A DNA stretch of 64,000 nucleotides from Bacteroidales bacterium (GCA_012837935.1 DUQG01000007.1:26240-90239), one strand, 5' to 3'. Counted from the stretch's first letter, positions 52,849-61,606 are shown. The notes: a model not told the origin generated them from the letters alone. Made by a program: numbers and translations.

Positions 52849-53823
52849 ATGAGTTTTATAGAAAAAATAAAAAGTCCTATTCGGGATGAGATGCAAGAGT
52901 TTGATAAGGTGTATAATGCCGTATTGGATAGCGATAATCCTTTGCTGAACGACGTGCATAACTATATTTTGGAAAGTAACGGTAAAAAGTTGCGTCCCAT
53001 TTTGGCGATACTTGCGGCTAAACTTCTAAGAGAAGTAAATACCGAAACACTTTATGGAGCTTTTGCATTGGAATTGCTTCATACAGCCAGTTTGGTGCAT
53101 GATGACGTGATAGACGACACGCTTGAAAGACGTGGGCGTGAGTCGGTAAATGCTCGTTGGAATAATAAAGTAGCCGTTCTTACCGGAGATTATTTGCTTT
53201 CAAAAGCTTCATATTGTGCCTATACAACGAAAAATGTGGATATTATTGCAGCTATTTCGCAGGTTGCTCTTACCTTGACAGACGGGGAATTGCTTCAACT
53301 CTCTGTGGACAAAATGTCCGATATAGACGAAGAACTTTATTATAATATTATTCAAAGAAAAACGGCTGAGCTATTTGCTACTTGTATGGAAGTAGGTGCT
53401 CTTTCTGTAGGTGCTTCGGATGAAGAATTGAATAGGCTGAAAAACTTTGGAAATGCATTGGGAATCTGCTTCCAGATAAAAGATGATGTTTTTGACTATT
53501 ATGAGAATGCGGATATTGGCAAGCCTACCGGAAATGATGTGCGAGATGGTAAGTTGACATTACCGCTGATTTACGCATTGAGAACTTCTCAGTCAGAAGA
53601 AAGAGACGAGATTGTCTGCTTGCTTGATAAGAAAGATTTTAGTCAAGAAAATATTCAGCGTATTATGCAGTTTGCTCATGATGAAGGTGGTTTGGAATAT
53701 GCAAAAAGTGAGATGGATAGATACAATCAGATTGCTTTGGATGAGTTGAAAGATTTTCCGGACAGTGATGTTAAGCAAGCACTAATTCGCTGTGTGGATT
53801 TTGTTTCGTCCAGAAGTTTCTAG
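52849..53823 (+). CDS. Polyprenyl diphosphate synthase (octaprenyl type)
   Basis: A 324-residue trans-prenyl transferase that lengthens farnesyl diphosphate, probably for the menaquinone side chain. Both aspartate-rich motifs are present: the first is LVHDDVIDDTLERRG, the second is QIKDDVFDYYENADIGKP. GKKLRPILAILAAKLL and the KTAELFATCMEVGAL stretch support the family. The residues before the first motif (LELLHTASLVHDD) are small enough to allow a long product, but the chain length is inferred. Confidence 0.9.
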   Translation: MSFIEKIKSPIRDEMQEFDKVYNAVLDSDNPLLNDVHNYILESNGKKLRPILAILAAKLLREVNTETLYGAFALELLHTASLVHDDVIDDTLERRGRESVNARWNNKVAVLTGDYLLSKASYCAYTTKNVDIIAAISQVALTLTDGELLQLSVDKMSDIDEELYYNIIQRKTAELFATCMEVGALSVGASDEELNRLKNFGNALGICFQIKDDVFDYYENADIGKPTGNDVRDGKLTLPLIYALRTSQSEERDEIVCLLDKKDFSQENIQRIMQFAHDEGGLEYAKSEMDRYNQIALDELKDFPDSDVKQALIRCVDFVSSRSF

Positions 53824-53885
53824 GCTAATTTCGAGGTTTTTTAAGATTTTCCGGTTGAATATTTTTTATTTTCAAAATTTGTGCG

Positions 53886-53893
53886 TATATTTG
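53886..53893 (+). promoter_or_regulatory. -7 box (TATATTTG) of tRNA-Gly
   Basis: TATATTTG lies 46 bases before the tRNA. Confidence 0.55.
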
Positions 53894-53939
53894 CACCCGC
53901 ATTTGAAAATAAAAGTTCAAGTGCAGAAAAGATATAATT

Positions 53940-54012
53940 GCGAAAATAGCTCAGTTGGTAGAGCACAACCTTGCCAAGGTTGGGGTCGCGGGTTCGAGTC
54001 CCGTTTTTCGCT
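53940..54012 (+). tRNA. tRNA-Gly (anticodon GCC)
   Basis: A 73-base tRNA. The acceptor is GCGAAAA/TTTTCGC with a T discriminator, the D arm contains AGCTCAGTTGGTAGAGC, the anticodon stem-loop is AACCT-TGCCAAG-GTT and the T arm is CGCGGGTTCGAGTCCCG. CCA is not encoded. Its 3' end is repeated 67 bases downstream. Confidence 0.95.
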
Positions 54013-54063
54013 CAGATAAAAAGGGACGAGAAGTCTATCCCGAAGAATGAAATGATTTCGGGA

Positions 54064-54081
54064 AGTCCCGTTTTTCGCTCA
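54064..54081 (+). repeat. Duplicated 3' end of tRNA-Gly
   Basis: AGTCCCGTTTTTCGCTCA is identical to 53997-54014, the 3' T-arm and acceptor end of tRNA-Gly plus two flanking bases. The 49 bases between the copies contain a TCCCGAA/TTCGGGA hairpin. The pattern recalls an attachment-site duplication left by an integrative element, or a small slippage duplication. Confidence 0.7.
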
Positions 54082-54090
54082 AAGATATAA

Positions 54091-54127
54091 AACCACTTAA
54101 GAAAGATTACTTGAGTGGTTTTTTTAT
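54091..54127 (+). terminator. Terminator of tRNA-Gly
   Basis: The stem AACCACTTAAG/CTTGAGTGGTT (11 bp, one G-T pair) is followed by seven or more T. Confidence 0.85.
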
Positions 54128-54145
54128 TCTTTTTTTATGACTTTG

Positions 54146-54176
54146 TTTGTCAATGACAAAAAAAGTTGTATTTTTG
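54146..54176 (+). promoter_or_regulatory. Bacteroidota-type promoter (TTTG-N19-TATTTTTG) of tRNA-Leu
   Basis: TTTG (54146-54149) and TATTTTTG (54169-54176) are spaced by 19 bases. The tRNA starts 36 bases downstream. Confidence 0.75.
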
Positions 54177-54211
54177 CACACTCAAAGTAAAAAGCTACTT
54201 TGTAAAAGCAT

Positions 54212-54296
54212 GCTCGGGTGGTGGAATGGTAGACACGAAGGACTTAAAATCCTTTGGCCTTTATCGGCTGTGCGGGTTCAAGTCCCGCTCCGAGTA
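54212..54296 (+). tRNA. tRNA-Leu (anticodon TAA)
   Basis: An 85-base class II tRNA. The acceptor GCTCGGG/TCCGAGT has G-U end pairs, the D arm contains TGGTGGAATGGTAGACAC, the anticodon stem-loop is AAGGA-CTTAAAA-TCCTT, and there is a long variable arm. The T arm is GCGGGTTCAAGTCCCGC and the discriminator is A. Confidence 0.96.
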
Positions 54297-54299
54297 CAT

Positions 54300-54334
54300 A
54301 AAACGCTCATAATTTATGAGCGTTTTATGTTTTT
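54300..54334 (+). terminator. Terminator of tRNA-Leu
   Basis: AAAACGCTCATAA pairs with TTATGAGCGTTTT and is followed by ATGTTTTT. It lies just before the stop codon of the convergent birA gene. Confidence 0.8.
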
Positions 54335-54344
54335 AAAGACTTTC

Positions 54345-55073
54345 CTACCCAAACACCACTTCCTTGAAATAATACTTTCTTTGTTCGCTTTCTTTTGTAA
54401 TTAAAATCAACTTTCCATCAGGTTCTACTCGTTCAATTCGAGCAAGGAAATGTTCTTTTGTGGCGGCATCCGTATAGGGATGAAAACCTTCTTTTCTGTA
54501 TAAGCTTTGATGATATTCTTTCTGTAGTTTATCGTAATCAAGTTCGTGATATAGCTTTAAAAGTTCAGTATGAATATCTGAAAGCACTTTCTCGCGGTCA
54601 ATCTCTTTTCCTGTAATCTGTTTAAGCGAAATTGGGTTAGGTGCGTTGCTCTTGAAAACTTCCTGATTTATATTTAGTCCGACACCAATAATGCATTTAT
54701 CAATTTTATCTCGTAAAAGCGAGTTTTCAATCAAAATTCCTGCAATTTTTTTGTCTTTCCAATAAATATCATTCGACCATTTGATGGAAAATCCTTCTGT
54801 AAATTGGTCAAGCACATGTTTGATTGCCAAGCTGGTCAATTGAGAAATAATAAATTGCTTGTTGATTTTAATGTTTTGAGGATAAAGTAAAATGCTGAAT
54901 AGCAGATTTTTTCCGTTTTCGCTTTCCCACGAATTGCCGGGCTGACCTTTTCCGGCTGTTTGAAAGTCGGTATAAAGCATAAATCCTTCCGGCAATCTCT
55001 TTTGTCGAGCCATTTCGGAAAGGATATTGTTGCTGGAAGTGGTTTCGGGGATATATAAACTGTTTTTTATCAT
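54345..55073 (-). CDS. birA: Biotin-[acetyl-CoA-carboxylase] ligase
   Basis: Activates biotin and attaches it to the biotin carrier domain of carboxylases. A 242-residue protein with only the catalytic and C-terminal domains. The usual GRGRRGRxW motif reads GKGQPGNSWES, followed by NLLFSILLYP, then SIKWSNDIYWKDKKIAGILIE and IIGVGLNIN. There is no N-terminal helix-turn-helix, so it is not the repressor type. Its start overlaps the dacB stop by four bases (ATGA), so the two are translated together. Confidence 0.92.
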   Translation of the reverse strand: MIKNSLYIPETTSSNNILSEMARQKRLPEGFMLYTDFQTAGKGQPGNSWESENGKNLLFSILLYPQNIKINKQFIISQLTSLAIKHVLDQFTEGFSIKWSNDIYWKDKKIAGILIENSLLRDKIDKCIIGVGLNINQEVFKSNAPNPISLKQITGKEIDREKVLSDIHTELLKLYHELDYDKLQKEYHQSLYRKEGFHPYTDAATKEHFLARIERVEPDGKLILITKESEQRKYYFKEVVFG

Positions 55074-56482
55074 TTTGCTGAGTTGATTAGAAACATTTCT
55101 ATTTTTTTTCTTGTTTCAGAAGTACTCGTGGAATTCGGATTATTAACAATAACTGCAAAAGCAAGCTGTTTCCCATGTGCATTAATATAGCCCGAATAAG
55201 CTCTTACACGACTGATAGTACCGCTTTTAGCTTGGATTTTTCCATCTAGGGAAGTTCCTTTTAGGAAGTTTCGCAGTGTTCCTGATTTGCCGGATACGGC
55301 TAATGAAGCACGAAATACAGCAGCATTTTTGGATTTATCCATGTAGCTAAGTAAGTTAACGAAGAAGTTGGCAGAAACAGCATTTACAGGCGAAAGTCCT
55401 GAGCCATCATACATAAAAAGCTCTTCAGTTGGAAGTCCTTTTGATTTCCAAAAAGCATTTATTCTCTGTACGGCTTCTGTACTCGATGCTTGTTTGCCTT
55501 GTTGTAATGCTAAATGGCGGAAAAGATGTTCAGCGTAGTGGTTGTTGCTTGTTATATTTATTTCTTTGATAATTTCGCTTAATTTCGGTGAAAAATGGGT
55601 GTAAATTACACGTCGTTCGGCAGTGCTGACTACAAATTCATCTGTGGCATTTCCTAAAATAGTAACGCCGTTTGATTTTAGTTTCCATGCAAAATCACGA
55701 GCCAATACCAATCCCGGACGAGGAATATCGCCTTTGATTTTGAAACTGGGTCTGTTGGCAGGAATTGCACCGTAAATATATCTTTCGTTTTGAAAAGGTG
55801 CACCGTAAAAATAGGCACTGTCATAGCGAATGGTAGTGCTTTTTAGGTGGTTTTTAAAAGTCAGTTCGGGGATATTGGGTGTGATTCTTACGATTTCGGG
55901 TGTAGTTCCCATTGCACCGGATTTTAGTTCTAATTCAAAGGTGTTGTCTTTATACGAAATTCCGTAAGCACCTGCTGCATAGTAGTTGCCCATATCTTCC
56001 CAAAGCCATTTCGGGTTTATTCCTTCCGTGTCATAGGCAGAAGCATCGGCAATAATATCGCCATTGATTTGCTTAATTCCGGCTTTTTTGACTGCCGAAA
56101 GCCACTCTTCTAGAAAATAAATATTTCCCAACTTAGCTGAACCGAGCGTAGGGTCGCCACTGCCATAAATAATCAGGTTCCCGTTAAGAATGCTGTCGGG
56201 TGAAATTGTACCGTCAATTTCAAGCGTTGTTTTGAATTGGTAATCCGCACCAAACATTTCCAAAGCCGTGGCGGTTGTAACAAGTTTCATCGTGGATGCC
56301 GGAATGGTAGCGTGGTTGGGACGGTGGCTGTAAAGCGTTTTGCCGCTTTGCAGATCTTTGACCAACAGGCTGATATTAGCGTTTTTGTGAAGATCGTTGT
56401 TGATAAATGTGGAGACGGGATTTTGTGATTTACCAAAAACGACAACTATCAATACTGACAACAATAGAGTAATTCTTTTCAT
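55070..56482 (-). CDS. dacB: D-alanyl-D-alanine carboxypeptidase/endopeptidase (PBP4 type)
   Basis: A 470-residue exported S13-family penicillin-binding protein that trims peptidoglycan cross-links. The signal peptide (about 1-18, FGKS-QN) is followed by the three active-site motifs: SxxK in IPASTMKLVTTATALEMFG, SxN in ITSNNHYAEHLFRHLAL, and KSG in VSGKSGTLRNFLKG with AKSGTISRVRAYSGYI nearby. It leads the dacB-birA pair. Confidence 0.95.
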   Translation of the reverse strand: MKRITLLLSVLIVVVFGKSQNPVSTFINNDLHKNANISLLVKDLQSGKTLYSHRPNHATIPASTMKLVTTATALEMFGADYQFKTTLEIDGTISPDSILNGNLIIYGSGDPTLGSAKLGNIYFLEEWLSAVKKAGIKQINGDIIADASAYDTEGINPKWLWEDMGNYYAAGAYGISYKDNTFELELKSGAMGTTPEIVRITPNIPELTFKNHLKSTTIRYDSAYFYGAPFQNERYIYGAIPANRPSFKIKGDIPRPGLVLARDFAWKLKSNGVTILGNATDEFVVSTAERRVIYTHFSPKLSEIIKEINITSNNHYAEHLFRHLALQQGKQASSTEAVQRINAFWKSKGLPTEELFMYDGSGLSPVNAVSANFFVNLLSYMDKSKNAAVFRASLAVSGKSGTLRNFLKGTSLDGKIQAKSGTISRVRAYSGYINAHGKQLAFAVIVNNPNSTSTSETRKKIEMFLINSAK

Positions 56483-56595
56483 AATTAATCTTTAATAAGT
56501 CGATTTTTCAGGTTGGATAAAAACATAGTCATTGAACTTATCTTTTTTAACTAACAAATTAAATTAAAAGATATAACCTATTCTAAAAGTTATAA

Positions 56596-56655
56596 AACTA
56601 CGAATTTAACGAATGACACGAATATTATTCGTGCAATTCGTGTTATTCGTAGTTA
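56596..56655. repeat. Dispersed inverted-repeat element, copy 2
   Basis: AACTACGAAT (56596-56605) pairs with ATTCGTAGTT (56645-56654). Bases 56627-56655 are identical to 32888-32916, and both copies start with ACTACGAATTTAAC. The gap 56483-56731 holds no gene. Confidence 0.65.
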
Positions 56656-56731
56656 ATTAAATAATCATTTCTTTGTTTTTCTTTTTAATTGCTTTCAAAA
56701 TTATTATTTTCTAACTTGTCGATTTTTAGAT

Positions 56732-57817
56732 TTATTCTTCAAAAAACACCCCAAATTTTTCTTTAAATCCTTTCGGTAAATCACCTTTATATGCTTTCGG
56801 TTCACGTCTGACCGGGTAATGGTTGCGTTGTTGCTCGAAAGTTTCCGGCGATGACTTTAAGAAATTACTTTCTGAAACAATATCGTAGGTTTTTTTGAAA
56901 AAATCTGTTAAGCCGAGTGTACTAAAGTCGCCACTCAAACCTTTTGGTAATTCATCGGGTTGCCAATTGTTCAATTCCAAATTGAAAAAACGGCTGACTG
57001 ACTGCACGCTTTGCATGGTGGCATTGGCTTTACCATCGGCAGAATAACCTGCGATATGTGGTGTAGCAAGTGCGACATTTTTCAGTAAATCCAAATCAAT
57101 TTCAGGCTCATTTTCCCAACAATCCAGCACCACATCCGAAACTAAATTCTTTTTCATTGCATCTTTTAACGCTTGATTATCTACCACTTCGCCACGTGAA
57201 CTGTTGATAATAATTGGTTTGTTTTTTAGAGAATGAAAAAAGTTACTATCAGCCAAGTGGAAAGTTTTATCCTTCCCTTCAAAGTTTAAATACGGATGAA
57301 AACTTATAATATCTGCTTTTTCAGCAACTTCCACCAAGCTAACAAAATCGCTTTTTCCTTCTGCTCGCTTTCGTGGCGGGTCGTTTAAAAGTACTTTTAT
57401 TCCAAAACCTTCTGCTAATTTTGCTACACGAGAACCTACATTTCCCACACCAACTATTCCGAGAGTCTTTTTACCTAACTCAAAATTGTTCTTTTCAGCC
57501 AAATAAACCAATGCTGAAGCCATATATTGCGTTACCGAAAGTGCATTGCAACCGGGCGCATTGGTCCACTGTATGCCATTTTCAGCACAATACGCCGTGT
57601 CGATATGGTCGTAGCCGATAGTGGCAGTGGCTATAAATTTTATCTTTGAGCCGTCAAGTAGGTTTTTGTTGCATATCGTCCGTGTGCGGATAATCAGCGC
57701 ATCTGCATCACGCACGGTTTCGGCTGTCATTTCTTTGTAGGTCAAGTATTCAACTTCTGCCACATTTTCAAAAGCACCTTGAATATAAGGAATATTTTTA
57801 TCGATTATTATTTTCAT
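56732..57817 (-). CDS. pdxB: Erythronate-4-phosphate dehydrogenase
   Basis: Oxidises 4-phosphoerythronate in the DXP-dependent route to pyridoxal phosphate. A 361-residue D-2-hydroxyacid dehydrogenase. The start MKIIIDKNIPYIQGAFE, the ATATIGYDHIDTAYC stretch, the nucleotide-binding LGIVGVGNVGSRVAKLAEGFG, NSSRGEVVDNQAL, DCWENEPEIDLDLL and ATPHIAGYSADGKANATM are diagnostic. The PdxB-type C-terminal dimerisation domain is present. Dxr, in the same window, draws on the same DXP precursor. Confidence 0.94.
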   Translation of the reverse strand: MKIIIDKNIPYIQGAFENVAEVEYLTYKEMTAETVRDADALIIRTRTICNKNLLDGSKIKFIATATIGYDHIDTAYCAENGIQWTNAPGCNALSVTQYMASALVYLAEKNNFELGKKTLGIVGVGNVGSRVAKLAEGFGIKVLLNDPPRKRAEGKSDFVSLVEVAEKADIISFHPYLNFEGKDKTFHLADSNFFHSLKNKPIIINSSRGEVVDNQALKDAMKKNLVSDVVLDCWENEPEIDLDLLKNVALATPHIAGYSADGKANATMQSVQSVSRFFNLELNNWQPDELPKGLSGDFSTLGLTDFFKKTYDIVSESNFLKSSPETFEQQRNHYPVRREPKAYKGDLPKGFKEKFGVFFEE

Positions 57818-57900
57818 TTCAATTTGTTAAATATCTGCTAATATGGAAACTGCAAATGTAGAAATCAATCTACACCGAAAAGTCTCAAATAATAAAAATC

Positions 57901-57919
57901 CCTGCCTGCGACAGGCAGG
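57901..57919. repeat. CCTGCCTGCGACAGGCAGG palindrome, copy 3
   Basis: One base differs from the copy at 30403. It lies in the divergent gap between pdxB and the hydrolase gene (57818-58093), which has no other gene. Confidence 0.7.
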
Positions 57920-58072
57920 TTTGATTTCTATTTTTGTGAACTTAAGTTCGTATTGCAAATCGGTACTTTAAAAAATATAAACACTTTGTGTCTTTGCGTC
58001 TTCGCGTGCAACTTTAAAAATGATTTATTTGCAAATTTACAGTAAAAAACAAGATTATAAGCGTAAAATCAT

Positions 58073-58080
58073 TATTTTTG
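58073..58080 (+). promoter_or_regulatory. -7 box (TATTTTTG) of the hydrolase gene
   Basis: It lies 13 bases before the ATG at 58094, so the leader would be very short. Confidence 0.45.
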
Positions 58081-58093
58081 CACAATTTATAAT

Positions 58094-58891
58094 ATGAAAC
58101 AGACAGAAAGTTACATAAAATTTCCGGATTTTGAACTTTATTATCAACTTTTAGAAAAAGGGTCGCATTCTTCTGAGCCGGTTTTGATTTTTCTTCACGA
58201 TTCGTGGGGATGCACAGAGATGTGGGATGATTTTCCAGAAAAAATGGCAGATGTTTTCGGTTTAAATGCGTTGGTTTACGACCGTAGAGGCTATGGAAAA
58301 TCTTCGCATTTCGCCAAAGAAGAGCGAACGAAAAAATATCTGCATGAAGCTTCGGATGAGTTGATTGCCGTGATGGATAAGCTGGATATTGGGCAGGCAG
58401 TTCTTTACGGACACAGCGATGGTGGCACTATTGCGCTGATAGCGGCGGCTATGCATCCCGAACGTTTTCGGGGAATTATAGTGGAAGGAGCGCACAGTTT
58501 TGTGGAAGAAAAAGGAAAAAATGCCGTTCGTGAAAGTCGGGATAAGGCGAAAACAAACATGTTGTTGCAAGTTTTAGAAAGATTTCATGGAGAAAAAACT
58601 GAGGAGCTTTTTCGTCGTTGGCATGAAGCGTGGTTAAGCGATTTTTTTGCAGATTGGACGATTGTTCCCATACTGAAAAACATCACTTGTCCTGTGTTGG
58701 CTTTTAGAGGCGAGAATGACCCTTTTGATACCATTGAGCAACTGAATGTACTTGAGCGCAAGATAAAATCGCCTATTATTGCTCAGGTTATTAGTAATGC
58801 CGAACATACGCCGAGACGTGAAAACGAACCTGCGACTATGGAACTGATAGAAAGATTTATGGGAAAGCTGAAGGCTGGAAGTAGTTTATAG
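58094..58891 (+). CDS. Alpha/beta-hydrolase fold enzyme
   Basis: A 265-residue cytoplasmic hydrolase. The oxyanion region is LIFLHDSWGCTEMWDDF, the nucleophile elbow is LYGHSDGGTIALIAA, the acid is in FRGENDPFDTIEQL, and the histidine is in SNAEHTPRRENEP, so the catalytic triad is complete. The substrate is unknown. MenH, BioH and carboxylesterase branches share this layout, and no neighbour points to one of them. It stands alone. Confidence 0.85.
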   Translation: MKQTESYIKFPDFELYYQLLEKGSHSSEPVLIFLHDSWGCTEMWDDFPEKMADVFGLNALVYDRRGYGKSSHFAKEERTKKYLHEASDELIAVMDKLDIGQAVLYGHSDGGTIALIAAAMHPERFRGIIVEGAHSFVEEKGKNAVRESRDKAKTNMLLQVLERFHGEKTEELFRRWHEAWLSDFFADWTIVPILKNITCPVLAFRGENDPFDTIEQLNVLERKIKSPIIAQVISNAEHTPRRENEPATMELIERFMGKLKAGSSL

Positions 58892-59072
58892 TAAAAAGTA
58901 TTAAGCAGGAAGCGAGAAGTACGAAGCACGAAATTAGAAGAAGTTTGCAGTAAAATAGTTTATAGAAAAAATTGATGCAAAGCTATATAAAATGTCAACA
59001 AACGAACATATAAACTTCTGAACATCCAAACAGACTTTCGGCTTCCATCTTCGACTTCTAACTTTTAAAAAT

Positions 59073-59435
59073 ATGTCTATAATCACATTACAAAACATGA
59101 AATTCCACGCTTATCACGGTTGTTTAGACTTTGAAAAGCGAGATGGAAATACGTTTTTGGTTTCGGTAGAGATGAAGCTGGATACGTACTTGGCAGGTAT
59201 AACCGATAATTTGGAAGATACGCTGAATTATCAGGAAGTCTATGATGTGGTAAAGCGGGAAATGGAAATTCCCTCGAACCTGATTGAGCATGTGGCTCGA
59301 CGAATTTTGGATGCTCTGGTTAAAAGTTTTCCACAAATAGAATCATTAAAACTCAAATTAACTAAGCTAAATCCACCACTTGGCGGTGATGTGGAAGGTG
59401 TAAGCATTGAACTTTCTGCTACAAACAACACATAA
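59073..59435 (+). CDS. folB: Dihydroneopterin aldolase
   Basis: Splits 7,8-dihydroneopterin in folate synthesis, two steps before FolP (33094). A 120-residue tunnelling-fold protein with MKFHAYHGCLDFEKRDGNTF, DNLEDTLNYQEVYDVVKREM, NLIEHVARRILDAL and LKLTKLNPPLGGDVEGVSIEL. The active-site glutamate and tyrosine positions look normal. The POT transporter follows 47 bases later, possibly in one transcript. Confidence 0.93.
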   Translation: MSIITLQNMKFHAYHGCLDFEKRDGNTFLVSVEMKLDTYLAGITDNLEDTLNYQEVYDVVKREMEIPSNLIEHVARRILDALVKSFPQIESLKLKLTKLNPPLGGDVEGVSIELSATNNT

Positions 59436-59482
59436 TAAATTTCTCAATCGTATATCGTCAATCTAAAATCGTAAATTAACTT

Positions 59483-61015
59483 ATGTCCCATTCAACAACT
59501 CAAAAACATCCGAAAGGACTTTATTTTATCTATACCGTAGCAATTGCCGAGCGCTTTGGTTATTACGGAATGCGTGCGCTTTTCGTGCTGTATATGATTA
59601 ATGCACTGATGATTGACAAAGAATTGTCGTCGGTGATTTACGGAAATTATACAGGATTGGTTTACTTAACGCCGCTTATTGGTGGTTATGTAGCCGATAA
59701 ATATTGGGGAATGCGGCGCTCGATGTTTTGGGGAGCAGTGATGATGGTTATCGGTCAGTTGTTTATGTTTGCGAGTGCGTTGAATTATCAAGATGTAGAA
59801 CTTGCCAAATGGTTGATGTACATAGGTTTAGGCGGTTTGATTTTTGGTAATGGTTTTTTTAAACCGAATGTAACCACATTTGTAGGGCAGCTATACGAAC
59901 AAGGCGACAGACGTTTGGATGCAGCTTACACTATTTTTTACATGGGTGTGAATTTAGGTGCATTTGCTGCACCAATTATTTGCGGTTATCTTGGCAATAC
60001 TGACAATCCTGCAGATTTTAAATGGGGATTTTTAATGGCGGCAATTGTTTCTTTGCTTTGTCTTGTTATTTACGTACTGTTTAAAGATAAATATTTGGTT
60101 GGTCCTTCGGGAAATCCGATTGGTGTAGAGGCTGCTGCAAAAAACAAAGAAATGACCAATCCGGAGACACCAACTGTAAAAATCACATTCAAAGAAATTG
60201 CACTTTGGCTTTTAGCTGCTGTAATTTTATTTGTTGTTTTGCTATATACTTCTGATTACGATGTGATTGGCTCATTTATTTACGCCGCTTGTTTGGTTCT
60301 TCCTGCTTATGTAATTTCAGATAAATCTTTGACAAAAATAGAGCGTCACCGAATAGCGGTTATTTATATCATCGCGTTTTTTGTGATTTTCTTCTGGGCA
60401 GCTTTTGAACAAGCCGGAATTTCATTGACCTATTTTGCAGAGGAACAGACCGATAGAAATTTATTTGGATGGACTATGCCTACAAGCTGGTTTCAATCGT
60501 TCAATGCTGTTTTTGTGGTGATTTTAGCACCTATTTTTGCGAAACTTTGGGTGAAATTAGGACAGAAAAACATGGAACCTGCATCACCTGTAAAACAAGC
60601 TATTGGACTTTTTCTTCTTTCCATTGGTTATCTGCTAATTGCTTTTGGTGTTCGCGGTGTTGAACCGGGCGTGAAAGTGAGTATTCTTTGGCTTACCGGA
60701 CTTTACTTTATCCATACCATGGGAGAACTTTGCTTGTCGCCTATCGGACTTTCCATGGTAAATAAATTGGCACCTGTCCGTTTTGCATCGCTGTTGATGG
60801 GTGTTTGGTATCTTTCTATGGCTACCGCCAATAAATTTGCCGGAGCATTGAGTACACTCTATCCCGAAGCAGGAAAAACAAAAATGCTACTTGGTTTTGA
60901 AATTACCAATCTCTACGAATTTTTTATGATTTTCGTGATTATTTCAGCTGTAGCAGCTTTTGTGCTGTTTGGATTATCTAAATGGTTGGAAAAATTGATG
61001 CACGGAGTTAAGTAA
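59483..61015 (+). CDS. POT/PTR2 family peptide transporter
   Basis: A 510-residue inner-membrane transporter with 12-14 hydrophobic segments. Peptide-transporter landmarks are ERFGYYGMRALFVLYM, GNYTGLVYLTPLIGGYVADKYWGMRRS, FFKPNVTTFVGQLY and FYMGVNLGAFAAPIICGYLG. It probably imports di- and tripeptides. The ExxERF motif at the start reads AIAERF: the first glutamate position (residue 20) is alanine, which is unusual for a proton-coupled member. Confidence 0.88.
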   Translation: MSHSTTQKHPKGLYFIYTVAIAERFGYYGMRALFVLYMINALMIDKELSSVIYGNYTGLVYLTPLIGGYVADKYWGMRRSMFWGAVMMVIGQLFMFASALNYQDVELAKWLMYIGLGGLIFGNGFFKPNVTTFVGQLYEQGDRRLDAAYTIFYMGVNLGAFAAPIICGYLGNTDNPADFKWGFLMAAIVSLLCLVIYVLFKDKYLVGPSGNPIGVEAAAKNKEMTNPETPTVKITFKEIALWLLAAVILFVVLLYTSDYDVIGSFIYAACLVLPAYVISDKSLTKIERHRIAVIYIIAFFVIFFWAAFEQAGISLTYFAEEQTDRNLFGWTMPTSWFQSFNAVFVVILAPIFAKLWVKLGQKNMEPASPVKQAIGLFLLSIGYLLIAFGVRGVEPGVKVSILWLTGLYFIHTMGELCLSPIGLSMVNKLAPVRFASLLMGVWYLSMATANKFAGALSTLYPEAGKTKMLLGFEITNLYEFFMIFVIISAVAAFVLFGLSKWLEKLMHGVK

Positions 61016-61031
61016 AGTTTCGAGTTTTGAG

Positions 61032-61050
61032 CCTGCCTGCCGCAGGCAGG
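61032..61050. repeat. CCTGCCTGCCGCAGGCAGG palindrome, copy 4
   Basis: The centre differs by one base from the copy at 30403. It lies between the convergent transporter and phosphoesterase genes. Confidence 0.7.
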
Positions 61051-61108
61051 TTTCATGTTTCGGGTTTCACGTTTCATGTTTGCGAACTAAATACTGCAAA
61101 CTGCGAAC

Positions 61109-61606
61109 TCAATACTTTGGCGTCAGTTCTATCACTTCCAAATTCTGCATTTTATCCCCGTCTATTTCAAGTCTGATAAGGGTTTGAACTTGATGAAATC
61201 CGTATCTTCCGGCAGCACCGGGATTGATATGAAGTAGTTCGAGTGTAGGGTCGTATTTTACTTTCAAAATATGTGAATGTCCGCAAACAAATAGTTTCGG
61301 CGGGTTGTTGAAAATCTTCTGTTTTACGCTTGCATCATATTTTCCGGGGTAGCCACCAATATGCGTTAGCCAAACATCCACTTCTTCGCATCGAAAGCGT
61401 AGATTTTCAGGAAAAATAGTTCGAATATCGTGTCCGTCTATATTTCCCCACACACCACGTACCGGCTTAAAGGCTCTTAACTTATCTACCACTTCCATCG
61501 AACCCCAATCACCTGCATGCCATATTTCATCCACATTTTCAAAATGCAGAAAAACCCGCTCATCAAGCAGTGCGTGTGTGTCGGAGAGGATGCCTATTTT
61601 TTTCAT
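61109..61606 (-). CDS. YfcE/MJ0936-type metallophosphoesterase
   Basis: A 165-residue calcineurin-fold phosphodiesterase. The metal-binding motifs are GILSDTHALLDERV, HAGDWGSMEVVDKL, RGVWGNIDGHDIR, LTHIGGYPGKYD and VCGHSHILKV. The start is the ATG at 61604-61606, because the -7 box TATTTTTG (minus strand, 61620-61627) lies in the longer frame and MKKIGILSDTH is the common start. The substrate is unknown. Confidence 0.87.
   Translation of the reverse strand: MKKIGILSDTHALLDERVFLHFENVDEIWHAGDWGSMEVVDKLRAFKPVRGVWGNIDGHDIRTIFPENLRFRCEEVDVWLTHIGGYPGKYDASVKQKIFNNPPKLFVCGHSHILKVKYDPTLELLHINPGAAGRYGFHQVQTLIRLEIDGDKMQNLEVIELTPKY

Noticed and set aside
54018..54063. Small RNA gene between the two copies of the tRNA-Gly 3' end
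   Set aside because: There are only about 49 bases with one simple hairpin and no promoter of their own; duplication explains it better.
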